Assembly: GCA_021768245.1 (NCBI GenBank)
Contig: JAETNO010000004.1
Span: 62,001-126,000 of the forward strand
Length of the DNA: 64,000 nt
Direction of reading: 5' to 3'
From: Bacteroidaceae bacterium
Lineage (GTDB): Bacteria > Bacteroidota > Bacteroidia > Bacteroidales > Muribaculaceae
Of the stretch, positions 27,640-37,460 are shown one piece after another (within the stretch, counting starts at the first letter, position 1; each line of letters starts with the position of its first letter). The notes under the pieces are model-generated. The model had not been told where the DNA came from. It did not search any database and was given only the letters and a program-made list of their open reading frames with translations. The translations under genes were made by a program, and so were the position numbers.

Positions 27640-28848
27640 TCACTCGGCGCTCCTACGCAGACGGCGCATGCGTCTGGCAACATTGAGTTGCACCACACAA
27701 TAGTCAATCAATGGAGCCAGGGCATTGCCAAGGAGCACTGCAAGCATCGCTCCTTCAGGATAGCCGTTGTTGTATGTGCGAATCACTATCGCCATGGCCC
27801 CCACGAGCAGACCATAAAAATATTTTCCTGCGTTCGTACGCGCTGCCGTCACCGGGTCGGTTGCCATGAAGACTGCAGCAAAAGCGAAGCCTCCGAACAG
27901 GAGTTGCTCGACCGGCGAAAGGAAAGATGCAGGATATGTCGGAGTGGCAAACAGATTTGCCACCCATCCCATAAGCAGGCCACCGGCAACAACGCTCAGC
28001 ATAATGCGCCACGAAGCTATACCGGTCGCAAGAAGAAGCACTGCACCTATAAGGATAGCCAATGTCGAAGTTTCACCGAAAGAACCGGGAATCAAACCGA
28101 GGAAAGCGTCCCAGGCACTCACCGCGTTACCCTGGATATTCAACAATTCGAGCTTGCCTCCGGTGAACGACGCTATCTGACCGAGCGGTGTGGCACCTGA
28201 AAATCCATCGGGAAGGTCAAAACCGAGGCCGAGGATAGAATTGGAGGACACGAACACCTTATCGCCACTCATTTGAGCGGGATAACCGAAAAACAATACA
28301 GCACGGGTGACGAGAGCGACATTGAACACATTATAGCCCGTACCGCCGAAAACCTCCTTGACAAAAATCACGGAGAAAGCCGTGGCTACAGCGAGCATCC
28401 ACAGAGGAGTCTCAATCGGGCATATAAGAGGAATCAATATGCCGGTCACAAGGAAGCCTTCCTGAATCTCTTCGTGACGCCACTGGGCGACCACAAACTC
28501 TATTCCAAGTCCCACCACATAGGCCACAACGATGCGAGGGATAACGGCCAGGAAGCCGTAACCCATCAATTGCCAGAAAGGAAATTCCGTCGCGCCTGCC
28601 GCGAGCCAGTTCTGATAGCCCGTATTATACATACCGAACAGCAGACATGGCATGAGAGCAAGCACCACGATAATCATCACTCGCTTGGAGTCAAGACTGT
28701 CGTGGACATTAACTCCCGAACTTGAAGTAGTGTTGGGAGTATATAGAAAGGTCTCAAGCCCGTCGAACACACTCTGGAAAGCCTGAAGCTTGCCGCCAGG
28801 CTCGAAATTAGGCTTGATTCTGTTAAGATAATTTCTTAGCGCTTTCAT
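27640..28848 (-). CDS. nqrB: Na+-translocating NADH:quinone reductase subunit B
   Basis: A 402-residue membrane subunit with about ten helices, and the main sodium-translocating and quinone-reducing subunit of the complex. The covalent FMN site FSGATPLG is intact with Thr220. Further signatures include NVFNVALVTRAVLFF and FAAVFMATDPVTAA. Its N-terminal cytoplasmic segment (before about residue 55) is family-typical in length. It follows nqrA by 43 bases. Confidence 0.97.
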   Translation of the reverse strand: MKALRNYLNRIKPNFEPGGKLQAFQSVFDGLETFLYTPNTTSSSGVNVHDSLDSKRVMIIVVLALMPCLLFGMYNTGYQNWLAAGATEFPFWQLMGYGFLAVIPRIVVAYVVGLGIEFVVAQWRHEEIQEGFLVTGILIPLICPIETPLWMLAVATAFSVIFVKEVFGGTGYNVFNVALVTRAVLFFGYPAQMSGDKVFVSSNSILGLGFDLPDGFSGATPLGQIASFTGGKLELLNIQGNAVSAWDAFLGLIPGSFGETSTLAILIGAVLLLATGIASWRIMLSVVAGGLLMGWVANLFATPTYPASFLSPVEQLLFGGFAFAAVFMATDPVTAARTNAGKYFYGLLVGAMAIVIRTYNNGYPEGAMLAVLLGNALAPLIDYCVVQLNVARRMRRLRRSAE

Positions 28849-28891
28849 TATCTGATTGTTGATTCTTACAAATTATTGCTGACAGCTGACT

Positions 28892-30238
28892 TTAAACTTC
28901 GCTTCGGAGATAGTCGAGACCGTCGCGTACAATCTTCTGAAGCTCAAGTTTCGAGGGGTCGACGTATTCTGCGAGGGCAAAATCCTCGGGAGCCACCTCA
29001 TAAATGCCGAGAGCCTCCATGCGGTCTATATCCTTAGCGATAATAGCCTTGATAAGATATTCGGGAAGGATATCCATGGGGAAAACCTTGTCGTATTCAC
29101 CTGACATAATCATAGCCCTGCGACCGCCGTTGAGACGGGCGTCGGGAGCGAACTTACGCCTGAGGAAACGCCCTATGAACGAAGGACTGACACTCATCTT
29201 CGACGGGCTCATCGAAGCCCAGCCCATGAACTCATCGGCATCATCGCCTTCGGGAATAACCGTCACCTGACGGTATGGATAGCGGAGGAATCCATCCGTC
29301 CCTACGGGAACACCCGTAAGCACGTTGCCGGAAATAACCCTGTGGTGACGGCTATCCTCCTTTATGTCGCCACCTATAACGTCGGCCATATCCGCACCCG
29401 CGACTGTCTTTACAATCTTAGGCGTGACAAGCTCACTACCGGTGACCGCAACGCTTACCGACCAGTCCACACTCCCGGTTGAGATTAGATGGCCTATGCG
29501 TGCGAGTGTCACGATATCGAGAGTCCATACGACCTCCCCCTTATTGACAGGCTCGATATTCGCAATCTGCACGCCGGCATTTCCTGCCGGATGAATATGT
29601 GGAAATTCCACAATCTCAGCGTCCTCGATATCAGGCATAGCCGAACCTACCCCGACACCTATATATATAATGCCGGATGTCAGTTTCTTCAAAGCCTTCA
29701 CACCAGCTTTTATATCTGTCTCACAGCCCGCCACCATCTTCTCAAGCGAAAGGGCAAGAGGAGCTGTATCCATGGCAGTCACCATTATCGAGCGAGGCTC
29801 GTCGGAGGGAAGGGGCACTATGTCATAAGGCCTGCGACGCATCATCGCCCAAAGGCCACTCTCCATAAGAGCAGTCCTTAGCGCCTCTCCATTCGCTGAG
29901 CCAAGGGAGCCGAAAGAATCCGCTGTCCCGGAGGAAGCGGCATCAGTCTTTACAACCACGCGCTCAATCTTTCGACGCGCGCCACGCACGACAGCCTCTA
30001 CCGTCCCGCCCACAGGCGACACGAGCTTAACACGCGAATCCGACTTGTCGTGGAGCAGCGGAGTGCCGGCCACCACGCAATCGCCTTCGGCAACATCAAG
30101 TTTAGGAGTAAAACCGGGGAAATCGTCGGGCACTATAGCTATACGGGAGGGCGTCACAGCCACTACAGGGGCATCGTCGCCCAGACCACCCGCGAGATTA
30201 AGATTTAAGCCTTTCTTCAGGCTGACAGTCTTTCTCAT
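28892..30238 (-). CDS. nqrA: Na+-translocating NADH:quinone reductase subunit A
   Basis: A 448-residue peripheral cytoplasmic subunit that opens the operon. The N-terminal KKGLNLNLAG and the biotinyl/lipoyl-like fold around VAEGDCVVAGTPLL are characteristic of NqrA, and PFIGRFLR-like (PSFIGRFLRRKFA) and PEYLIKAIIAKD blocks appear in the C-terminal half. It takes part in ubiquinone or menaquinone binding. It is transcribed away from the exb-tonB cluster; a TAACTTTG -7 element reads on the minus strand at 30281-30288, without a good -33 partner. Confidence 0.96.
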   Translation of the reverse strand: MRKTVSLKKGLNLNLAGGLGDDAPVVAVTPSRIAIVPDDFPGFTPKLDVAEGDCVVAGTPLLHDKSDSRVKLVSPVGGTVEAVVRGARRKIERVVVKTDAASSGTADSFGSLGSANGEALRTALMESGLWAMMRRRPYDIVPLPSDEPRSIMVTAMDTAPLALSLEKMVAGCETDIKAGVKALKKLTSGIIYIGVGVGSAMPDIEDAEIVEFPHIHPAGNAGVQIANIEPVNKGEVVWTLDIVTLARIGHLISTGSVDWSVSVAVTGSELVTPKIVKTVAGADMADVIGGDIKEDSRHHRVISGNVLTGVPVGTDGFLRYPYRQVTVIPEGDDADEFMGWASMSPSKMSVSPSFIGRFLRRKFAPDARLNGGRRAMIMSGEYDKVFPMDILPEYLIKAIIAKDIDRMEALGIYEVAPEDFALAEYVDPSKLELQKIVRDGLDYLRSEV

Positions 30239-30653
30239 CCTTAGTTAATGTGTTTTGACCTAATTAGAAAATGTAAAGCGCAAAGTTAATAAATATATTT
30301 GAATAATTATTAATATCCTTTAAGTGAATTAAGCGCAAAACTTAATATTTAGCGCAAAGAGAATGTTATAATTTGTATTTTGGCATTTTTATGGTCAAAA
30401 AAAGGGGCGAAACGTTTGCATAACCGAGTTTTTCCTTATAATTTTGCAATATCGTTTAAAGACCATACCCATAGGTATGCCCTAAACTGATACCATACCG
30501 AATAAAATTAAATTCGTCTAAATCATCAATGCAACGTGTCCGGTCGGTGGGGCACACACACCGTGGAAAACTTAAAGCCTCAACAATAGCACAATCATCA
30601 AAAACTAATAACAAATAAACCAATAAACTTAAAAACTTTAGTTATTACAAATT
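30239..30653. other. Divergent intergenic region between nqrA and exbB
   Basis: This 415-base AT-rich gap has no coding frame. It contains a candidate minus-strand -7 element for nqr (30281-30288), a consensus plus-strand promoter (30415-30446), and a leader of about 200 nt before exbB. The leader includes a perfect 6-bp hairpin CATACC/GGTATG (30464-30479) and a further CATACC near 30493-30499, possibly a regulator site. Confidence 0.6.
30415..30446 (+). promoter_or_regulatory. Promoter of exbB-exbD-exbD-tonB
   Basis: TTTG at 30415-30418 and TAATTTTG at 30439-30446 with a 20-base spacer fit the Bacteroidetes consensus exactly. Confidence 0.75.
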
Positions 30654-31484
30654 ATGGAAGCTCAAAAGCCCAATCCCACCCAGCCCGCAAAGGCTAACGC
30701 TAAGAACAACTCCGGAAGCAATGTAGCCGGCATCAAGAACGCTTTCTTGGTGATTCTCGCTTGCTTTGTAGTGGCAGTTTGCCTCTTCATCTTCTGGTTC
30801 GGTCATGAATCTCACTTTGAAGAAGGTCACCCGATCGACCTTTGGGGTACTATCTACAAAGGCGGTTTCATCGTGCCTATCCTCCAGACCCTCTTCCTCA
30901 CTGTGATTGTTCTTTCTGTTGAGCGTTGGATCGCTCTTTCTTCAGCCAAGGGCAAAGGTTCTATCGAGAAGTTCGTAGCAGGCGTTAAGAAATGCCTCGC
31001 CGCCAACAACATCCAGGGTGCAAAAGACCTCTGCAAAAATCAGAAGGGTTCTGTTGCCGCTGTTGTTGCCGCAGCTCTCGTAAGCTACGAAGAAATGGAC
31101 AAGAACACCGTTCTCACCAAAGAGCAGAAAATCGCCAACCTTCAGAAGACAGTTGAGGAAGCAACCGCCCTCGAAATGCCCGCTCTTCAGCAGAACCTCC
31201 CCATTGTCGCTACCCTCACCACTCTCGGTACTCTCGTCGGTCTTCTCGGTACTGTGATGGGTATGATCAAATCATTCCAGGCTCTTGCAGCTTCTGGTGC
31301 TCCTGACTCAACCGAACTTTCTACCGGTATTTCCGAGGCACTTATCAACACCGCCTTCGGTATCGCAACCGGTGCGTTCGCTGTAATCTCTTACAACTTC
31401 TACACTAACAAGATTGACAATCTCACCTACGCTATCGACGAGATTGGCTATTCTATCGTGCAGACATTCACTGCTACCCACTAA
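30654..31484 (+). CDS. exbB: MotA/TolQ/ExbB proton channel family protein
   Basis: A 276-residue inner-membrane protein. After a basic N-terminal tail come a first helix (about 25-45), an extra segment (about 70-88), a cytoplasmic helical domain, and two C-terminal helices containing LPIVATLTTLGTLVGLLGTVMGMI and GISEALINTAFGIATGAFAVI, the signature of ExbB/TolQ channels. With ExbD it forms the proton-driven motor that energises TonB. It is first in a four-gene operon. Codon choice in this gene is visibly more uniform (many -ctt/-ttc/-gct) than in neighbours, suggesting high expression. Confidence 0.93.
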   Translation: MEAQKPNPTQPAKANAKNNSGSNVAGIKNAFLVILACFVVAVCLFIFWFGHESHFEEGHPIDLWGTIYKGGFIVPILQTLFLTVIVLSVERWIALSSAKGKGSIEKFVAGVKKCLAANNIQGAKDLCKNQKGSVAAVVAAALVSYEEMDKNTVLTKEQKIANLQKTVEEATALEMPALQQNLPIVATLTTLGTLVGLLGTVMGMIKSFQALAASGAPDSTELSTGISEALINTAFGIATGAFAVISYNFYTNKIDNLTYAIDEIGYSIVQTFTATH

Positions 31485-31558
31485 TCCCTATTACCGATAT
31501 CAATCAAGGTTTAAACCAAGACAATAACCAAAACCTCTAACAACAAGATAATCGTAAT

Positions 31559-32275
31559 ATGGGAAAAGTAAAAATGAAGAGAAAAAGCACCCTCATCGAC
31601 ATGACCGCGATGAGTGACGTGACTGTGCTCTTGCTTACTTTCTTCATGTTGACATCCACCTTCCTGCAGAAGGAACCGGTCACTGTGCTGACCCCCTCCT
31701 CTGTATCGGAGCAGAAAGTCCCGACAGCCAACCTGGCCTCGGTGCTCGTAAGCCCCGAAGGGAAAGTCTTCATCTCCATTGCCGGTGACGCTGACGCTGA
31801 AACCAAAGACACATGGGGTTCTGAGGCTCTCCGCAAGACGATCCTCAATGAAGCAGTAACGCTCTACAACAAGCAGCATCCCTCCAACCCGGTGCAGCTC
31901 ACTGTAGCACAGCGCGACGCATTCTCTAAAATAAATATGTTTGGCGTTCCTTTCCAGGTTCTCCCCCAGTTCCTCTCTATGTCTCAGACCGAGCAGGACA
32001 AGTTCATTACCGACATGACTCAAAAGGGCGTTGGTATTCCTATCAACGACAACAAGGACATGGAGCGTCTCAATGAGTTCCAAATCTGGATGCGCGCCAT
32101 CTACAATTCAGGAAACGACAACCTTCAGAAAGCGATGAAAAAAGGCGAGGGTATCGCTGTCAAAGCCGACAAAGACACCCCCTACAGCATTGTCCATGAT
32201 GTGCTTGACAACCTCCAGACATTGAAGATGAACCGCTTCAGTATCATGACCGCTTTAAAAACTGAGCAAGACTAA
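31559..32275 (+). CDS. exbD: ExbD/TolR family biopolymer transport protein (first copy)
   Basis: A 238-residue protein with a short cytoplasmic N-terminus, a single membrane helix (about 16-36) and a periplasmic domain. The helix begins with IDMTAMSDVTVLLLTFFML, carrying the conserved membrane Asp that conducts protons in ExbD/TolR. The periplasmic part is longer than E. coli ExbD (141 residues), as is common in Bacteroidetes. It is followed 5 bases later by a second ExbD gene; paired ExbD paralogues are usual in this phylum and may form heteromeric motors. Confidence 0.9.
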   Translation: MGKVKMKRKSTLIDMTAMSDVTVLLLTFFMLTSTFLQKEPVTVLTPSSVSEQKVPTANLASVLVSPEGKVFISIAGDADAETKDTWGSEALRKTILNEAVTLYNKQHPSNPVQLTVAQRDAFSKINMFGVPFQVLPQFLSMSQTEQDKFITDMTQKGVGIPINDNKDMERLNEFQIWMRAIYNSGNDNLQKAMKKGEGIAVKADKDTPYSIVHDVLDNLQTLKMNRFSIMTALKTEQD

Positions 32276-32280
32276 TCATT

Positions 32281-33030
32281 ATGGCACAAATAGAACAATC
32301 AGACGGCGGCAAAAAGAAAAAAGGCGCCCAGAAAAAAATGTCTATCCACGTGGACTTTACTCCGATGGTGGATATGAACATGCTTCTGATTACCTTCTTC
32401 ATGCTTTGTACCACAATGATTAAGTCTCAGACGCTCACTATCTCACTCCCTTCGAATGAGAAAATTGAGCAGAATCAGATGAACAAAGCCAAGGAATCAG
32501 AGGCCATCACCCTCATCCTGACAACTGAACGCAATGCCGACGGTAAAATCAAGAAAGATGATACCGGCCGCCCGATGAGCACCGTTTACTACTATGAAGG
32601 TATGCCCGAAATAACCGACGCCGACGGCGACGGTCGTATCGACAACAACAAGCTTAAAGCTGAATACTTCGTAGGCAACGACGGTCACATCCAGCAAGGC
32701 ATCCGCAAGATTCTCCATGACCGTAACAAGCAGGTACTCGAAAGAATCGATAAGGAAAAAGCTAAATGGCGCAATAAAGAGTTCGCTCCCGGCAATTCTG
32801 CAGCTAACGACTCCATCTATCAGGCCCGTGCACGCGAAATCCGTAATGACTCGACTCTCACCCGTCCTGTAGTTATTATCAAGGCCACTCCCGAAGCTTC
32901 ATGGGAAAGCCTGATCAGCGCTCTTGATGAAATGCAGATCAATCAGATTTCACGCTATCAGATTGACAACATCAACAAGACTGACTCAGTGCTCATTCTT
33001 GACTATCTCGCCAAGAACCCTAAAAAGTAA
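32281..33030 (+). CDS. exbD: ExbD/TolR family biopolymer transport protein (second copy)
   Basis: A 249-residue paralogue of the preceding protein. A Lys-rich N-terminus leads into the membrane helix with HVDFTPMVDMNMLLITFFML, including the functional Asp (VDMNML). The periplasmic region is about 200 residues, hydrophilic, and ends with an ExbD-like fold (VVIIKATPEASWESLISALDEM). The spacing of 5 bases from the first exbD implies translational coupling. Different periplasmic domains in the two copies suggest separate roles. Confidence 0.9.
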   Translation: MAQIEQSDGGKKKKGAQKKMSIHVDFTPMVDMNMLLITFFMLCTTMIKSQTLTISLPSNEKIEQNQMNKAKESEAITLILTTERNADGKIKKDDTGRPMSTVYYYEGMPEITDADGDGRIDNNKLKAEYFVGNDGHIQQGIRKILHDRNKQVLERIDKEKAKWRNKEFAPGNSAANDSIYQARAREIRNDSTLTRPVVIIKATPEASWESLISALDEMQINQISRYQIDNINKTDSVLILDYLAKNPKK

Positions 33031-33082
33031 TCTTTTGATGACTGATATATATATTAACCACTGAAAAATTTCTATCGAAAAT

Positions 33083-33940
33083 ATGGCAAAAGATGTAGAT
33101 CTTTCATCATCAGAATGGATTGACCTTATATTTGAAGGTAAAAATAAAGACTTCGGAGCCTATGAGCTCCGCAAGGCTTCCGCAAAGCGCCACAACCGCG
33201 CAATGCTCGTAATCCTTATCGTACTCCTCGTCGTAGCCGTTCTTGGCCTTCTCGCCAACACTGTGCTCAAGCAGGCTGACGCCCGCCCTGAAGACCAGAT
33301 TGAACAGGCAATGATTGACTACTCCGCTGAAGAAGAGCAAGAAGAGGAAGAACCGGAAGAAGAGAACCAGCGCGTTGAGGAACAGCAGCCCGAAGCTCTC
33401 CCCGAAGAGATTCTCAACACTGTAAAAGCCACCGAGCTCCAGATTACAAAGGACGAAGAGGTTGTTGAAGAAATCAAATCGCAGGACGACCTGAAGGAAA
33501 CTGACACCGCAGTAGGTACAACCGACTTTGACAAAGGTACCGACGACCTCAATGTGGTGCGTGAACATAAGGAAGAAGTTATCGTTGAAGAGAAGAAACC
33601 CGAACCCGTTGACGACAATCAGGTATTTACCGTGGTTGAGCAGAAGCCTCAGTTCCCTGGTGGCGACGCAGCCCTCCTCAAATATCTGAGCGAGCACATC
33701 CGCTATCCGGCCATGGCCGCTGAAAACGGAATTCAGGGTCGCGTGGTAGTACAGTTCGTCGTTACCAAGACCGGTAACGTAGGCGAAGTCAAGGTGCTCC
33801 GTTCAAAGGACCCCGACCTCGACAAGGAAGCTGTACGCGTCGTGAAGTCTCTTCCCAAATTCGTCCCCGGCAAGATGAACGGCCACTCAGTGAACGTATG
33901 GTACACTGTCCCCGTGACCTTCAAGCTCCAGGGTGTATAA
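33083..33940 (+). CDS. tonB: Energy transducer TonB
   Basis: A 285-residue protein. The N-terminal motif GKNKDFGAYELRK is typical of Bacteroidetes TonB, followed by a membrane helix (about 41-61), a linker of roughly 110 residues that is Glu-rich rather than Pro/Lys-rich, and a C-terminal TonB domain (from about 190) with PQFPGG, IRYP.MA.ENGIQGRVVVQFVV and the terminal strand. It links the ExbB/ExbD motor to outer-membrane TonB-dependent receptors. The operon ends at a strong hairpin 24 bases downstream. Confidence 0.93.
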   Translation: MAKDVDLSSSEWIDLIFEGKNKDFGAYELRKASAKRHNRAMLVILIVLLVVAVLGLLANTVLKQADARPEDQIEQAMIDYSAEEEQEEEEPEEENQRVEEQQPEALPEEILNTVKATELQITKDEEVVEEIKSQDDLKETDTAVGTTDFDKGTDDLNVVREHKEEVIVEEKKPEPVDDNQVFTVVEQKPQFPGGDAALLKYLSEHIRYPAMAAENGIQGRVVVQFVVTKTGNVGEVKVLRSKDPDLDKEAVRVVKSLPKFVPGKMNGHSVNVWYTVPVTFKLQGV

Positions 33941-33963
33941 TAGAATCCGAACCCATCTACGGC

Positions 33964-33999
33964 AGCGTCCGCCATTCCCATTTCGGGATGGCGGACGCT
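33964..33999 (+). terminator. Terminator of the exb-tonB operon
   Basis: A 15-bp stem with one bulged T (33964-33979 with 33985-33999) and a 5-base loop; a short T tract follows at 34002-34005. Confidence 0.85.
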
Positions 34000-34153
34000 C
34001 CTTTTCATGACACATGTTCATGTCATATTTTTCCCTTTTATCAGACACACAAACCAATTGGCATGATTTTTGTTAGAATAATATGAAGGTAGCCGACACT
34101 ACCGCAACTGAATATCCGATAAATAACATAAACTCACAACTTCAACATAGCTC

Positions 34154-36742
34154 ATGAACTTCAATAATTTCACAATCAAGTCGCAGGAAGCAATCCAGAA
34201 GGCCATAGAGATTACCCGTGGAGCCGGGAACCAGGCCATTGAACCCGTGCATCTGCTCAAAGGAGTCATGACTGAAGGGGAATCGCTAATCAACTTCATT
34301 TTCTCCAAGGTCGGCGCAAATGCCGCCACCTTGATGCGACAGGTTGACGCGAAAATCGCATCCGAACCTAAAGTGTCAGGCGGCGAGCCCTATCTCAGTC
34401 GCACCTCCAACGACGTATTGCAGAAAGCCCTCGACATAGCAAAAAAACAGGGCGACGAATATGTCACCCTCGAAGCATTGCTGTTAGCCATTTTCACGGT
34501 CAACTCTCCGGCAGCAACCATCCTTAAAGATGCCGGATTGAGCCAGCGTGAGTTAGAATCGGCAGTCGCAGAGCTTAGAAAAGGGAAGAAAGCTACCGAC
34601 CAAAGCGCGGAAGATACCTATCAGGCGCTTTCAAAGTATGCAATCAACCTCAACGAGCGCGCACGGGAAGGGAAGCTTGACCCTGTGATCGGGCGTGACG
34701 ACGAAATCCGACGGGTGTTGCAGATTCTGTCGCGACGCACCAAAAACAATCCTATGCTTATCGGCGAACCGGGCACCGGTAAAACCGCGATTGCCGAAGG
34801 GCTGGCTCAGAGGATTGTCCGTGGCGACGTCCCCGAAAATCTCCGCACAAAGCAGATCTACTCGCTCGACATGGGCGCCCTCGTCGCCGGAGCGAAGTAT
34901 AAGGGTGAGTTTGAGGAGCGCCTTAAAGCTATTGTGAATGAAGTGACGGGAGCCGATGGCGAAATCATCCTTTTCATCGACGAAATCCACACTCTTGTGG
35001 GCGCCGGCAAAGGTGAAGGAGCGATGGACGCCGCCAATATCCTCAAGCCTGCTCTCGCGCGAGGTGAACTACGCTCAATAGGTGCCACCACGCTCGATGA
35101 GTATCAGAAATATTTCGAAAAGGACAAAGCCCTCGAACGCCGCTTCCAGAAAGTGATGGTCAATGAGCCTGACGAGGCCGCCGCCATCGCTATCCTCCGT
35201 GGCCTGAAAGAGCGCTATGAAAACCACCACAAGGTGCGCATCCGTGATGAGGCGATTATCGCGGCTGTCACTCTTTCCGAACGCTACATAACCGACCGTT
35301 TCCTCCCTGACAAGGCAATAGACCTTGTCGATGAGGCCGCGTCCAAGCTTCGTCTTGAAATCGACTCCGTTCCCCAGGCCCTTGACGAAATCACCCGTCT
35401 GATTGCCCAGAAAGAGATTGAGCGCGAAGCCATCAAACGCGAAGGTGACAAGGAGAAGGTGAAGGAAATCGAAAAGGACCTCGCCGACCTCCGCGACCAG
35501 GAAAAGGAATTTACCGCTAAATGGAAAGCGGAAAAGGATCTTATCAACAAGATTCAGCAAAACAAGATTGATATCGAGCAGCTCAACTTCGATGCAGAGC
35601 GTGCCGAGCGCGAAGGCGACTATGCCAAAGTGGCAGAGATTCGCTACTCCAAGGTGCAGCAGAAAGAGCAGGAGAATGTTGCAATCCAGGAACAGCTCAA
35701 AATGATGCAGGGCGAGAAAGCCTTCATCAAGGAAGAGGTTGACTCCGAGGATATCGCCGATGTCGTTTCACGCTGGACCGGAATACCGGTCAACAAGATG
35801 GTGCAGAGCGAAAAAGAGAAGCTTCTGCATCTCGAGGCCGAACTCCACAACCGTGTCGTCGGACAGAATGACGCAATCGCAGCTATCGCCGACGCCGTGC
35901 GCCGCTCGCGTGCAGGACTCAACGACCCGCGTCGCCCTATAGGCTCGTTTATCTTCCTCGGCACGACAGGTGTCGGAAAGACCGAACTCGCCAAGGCCCT
36001 CGCCGAATATCTTTTCGACGACGAGAACATGATGACACGAATCGACATGAGTGAATATCAGGAGAAACACTCCGTCAGCCGACTCGTAGGAGCGCCTCCG
36101 GGATACGTAGGCTACGATGAAGGAGGACAGCTCACCGAAGCCGTGCGCCGTAAACCTTATTCGGTAGTGCTTTTCGACGAAATCGAGAAAGCCCATCCCG
36201 ACGTGTTCAATATCCTCCTTCAGGTGCTTGACGATGGCCGTCTGACCGACAACAAAGGCCGTATGGTCAACTTCAAGAACACCATAATAATAATGACCTC
36301 CAACATGGGTTCCCATCTCATCCGCGATAATTTCGCAAAGATGACTCCGGAGAATCGTGGAGAGGTTATAGAGAACACCAAATCGGAAGTTATCGAACTG
36401 CTCAAGCAGACAATCCGTCCGGAATTCCTTAACCGTATCGACGAAATCATCATGTTCACCCCGCTCAACGAGCAGGAAATCGAAGAAATCGTCGGTCTGC
36501 AGATTAAGTCAATCCAGAAGATGCTTGCCAAAAACGGTATCACTCTTGAGGTTACTCCAAAAGCGCTCAAGTTTCTTGCCGAAGAAGGCTATGACCCCGA
36601 ATTCGGCGCACGTCCGGTCAAGCGAGTTATCCACCGCATGGTGCTCAATCAGCTGTCTAAGGACATCCTCGCACAGAAAGTCGACCGCGAGCACCCGATT
36701 ATAATCGATTTCGACGGCAACGACATTGTGTTTAAAAACTGA
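34154..36742 (+). CDS. clpB: ATP-dependent chaperone ClpB
   Basis: An 862-residue disaggregase of standard length. An N-terminal Clp repeat domain (about 1-145) is followed by the first AAA+ module with Walker A GEPGTGKT (near residue 205), a coiled-coil middle domain (about 400-530, rich in Lys/Glu) and the second AAA+ module with Walker A GTTGVGKT (near 602). The C-terminal small domain contains GARPVKR. It acts with DnaK to rescue aggregated proteins. It is a single-gene transcript after the tonB terminator; no heat-shock element typical of other phyla is recognised upstream. Confidence 0.97.
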   Translation: MNFNNFTIKSQEAIQKAIEITRGAGNQAIEPVHLLKGVMTEGESLINFIFSKVGANAATLMRQVDAKIASEPKVSGGEPYLSRTSNDVLQKALDIAKKQGDEYVTLEALLLAIFTVNSPAATILKDAGLSQRELESAVAELRKGKKATDQSAEDTYQALSKYAINLNERAREGKLDPVIGRDDEIRRVLQILSRRTKNNPMLIGEPGTGKTAIAEGLAQRIVRGDVPENLRTKQIYSLDMGALVAGAKYKGEFEERLKAIVNEVTGADGEIILFIDEIHTLVGAGKGEGAMDAANILKPALARGELRSIGATTLDEYQKYFEKDKALERRFQKVMVNEPDEAAAIAILRGLKERYENHHKVRIRDEAIIAAVTLSERYITDRFLPDKAIDLVDEAASKLRLEIDSVPQALDEITRLIAQKEIEREAIKREGDKEKVKEIEKDLADLRDQEKEFTAKWKAEKDLINKIQQNKIDIEQLNFDAERAEREGDYAKVAEIRYSKVQQKEQENVAIQEQLKMMQGEKAFIKEEVDSEDIADVVSRWTGIPVNKMVQSEKEKLLHLEAELHNRVVGQNDAIAAIADAVRRSRAGLNDPRRPIGSFIFLGTTGVGKTELAKALAEYLFDDENMMTRIDMSEYQEKHSVSRLVGAPPGYVGYDEGGQLTEAVRRKPYSVVLFDEIEKAHPDVFNILLQVLDDGRLTDNKGRMVNFKNTIIIMTSNMGSHLIRDNFAKMTPENRGEVIENTKSEVIELLKQTIRPEFLNRIDEIIMFTPLNEQEIEEIVGLQIKSIQKMLAKNGITLEVTPKALKFLAEEGYDPEFGARPVKRVIHRMVLNQLSKDILAQKVDREHPIIIDFDGNDIVFKN

Positions 36743-36816
36743 CCCGCCCCCTACCCCCTACCAATATCCACAAACCAGAATTATTTATAACAAACTAAAC
36801 AATTATTATTAACATT

Positions 36817-37296
36817 ATGAAACGATTTCTTTATCTGCTTTTAGCACTACCGCTTCTCGGCTTGATAACATCATCGTGTGACGATGATGACAATGTCCCC
36901 CAGGTAAATCTGTCGATTGACTACACTGGAGCCACGATGGAAGAAGAGGCCCTTTATGTGGTTCAGGGACAGACACTCGAAATCAGCGCCCTGCGCGCGA
37001 TACCTGTCGAGGGGACCAAAGCTGCCACAATCAGTTCGGCGACCTACTATTGGGACGGACGTCCTATTTTCCGCACCATCCTTTCCCCCTTCCCCGTCAG
37101 CATAAACACTACTGACATGGAAGTTGGCGAACACACCCTTGGAGTTTACGCCAATGTGCTTCAGGTCGACAAGTCAATAGGCTTCGCCGTTACAGAATTC
37201 CCGGTCGTTATTGTTGAAAACAACGAAGAGCAGCCCGGTGAGGGTGAAGGAGGGACAATCACTCCCGACACCCACATGAGCAAAACCGAGAAATAA
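36817..37296 (+). CDS. Small lipoprotein of unknown function
   Basis: A 159-residue protein with a signal peptide and lipobox SSC (Cys21) followed by Asp-rich CDDDDN, which in Bacteroidetes resembles the surface-export signal for lipoproteins (an acidic stretch after the lipidated Cys). The remainder is beta-rich with a possible Ig-like domain (about 30-130) and a Glu/Gly-rich tail. I do not recognise the family. It stands alone between clpB and metK and ends before a clear terminator. Confidence 0.72.
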   Translation: MKRFLYLLLALPLLGLITSSCDDDDNVPQVNLSIDYTGATMEEEALYVVQGQTLEISALRAIPVEGTKAATISSATYYWDGRPIFRTILSPFPVSINTTDMEVGEHTLGVYANVLQVDKSIGFAVTEFPVVIVENNEEQPGEGEGGTITPDTHMSKTEK

Positions 37297-37317
37297 GCTT
37301 GATATATAACTGACATC

Positions 37318-37364
37318 AAATCGCCGTAAGACCAGATGATTTTTATTTGGTTTTACGGCGATTT
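37318..37364 (+). terminator. Terminator after the small lipoprotein gene
   Basis: A 17-bp stem (37318-37334 with 37348-37364, one wobble) with a 13-base loop. The metK -33 element (37346-37349) lies in its right arm, so terminator and promoter are interlocked. Confidence 0.8.
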
Positions 37365-37377
37365 ATTCATACCTTTG
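37346..37377 (+). promoter_or_regulatory. Promoter of metK
   Basis: TTTG (37346-37349), a 20-base spacer and TACCTTTG (37370-37377) match the consensus. The predicted transcript begins near 37383, about 200 nt before the chosen start codon. Confidence 0.75.
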
Positions 37378-37460
37378 CAACGGAAAATCAAAAAAGTGGA
37401 CAAATTTGGCTGCTTGCAACCACTTCAAAAAATGCTAAAACCGCACTTTGGACTTTTGAG

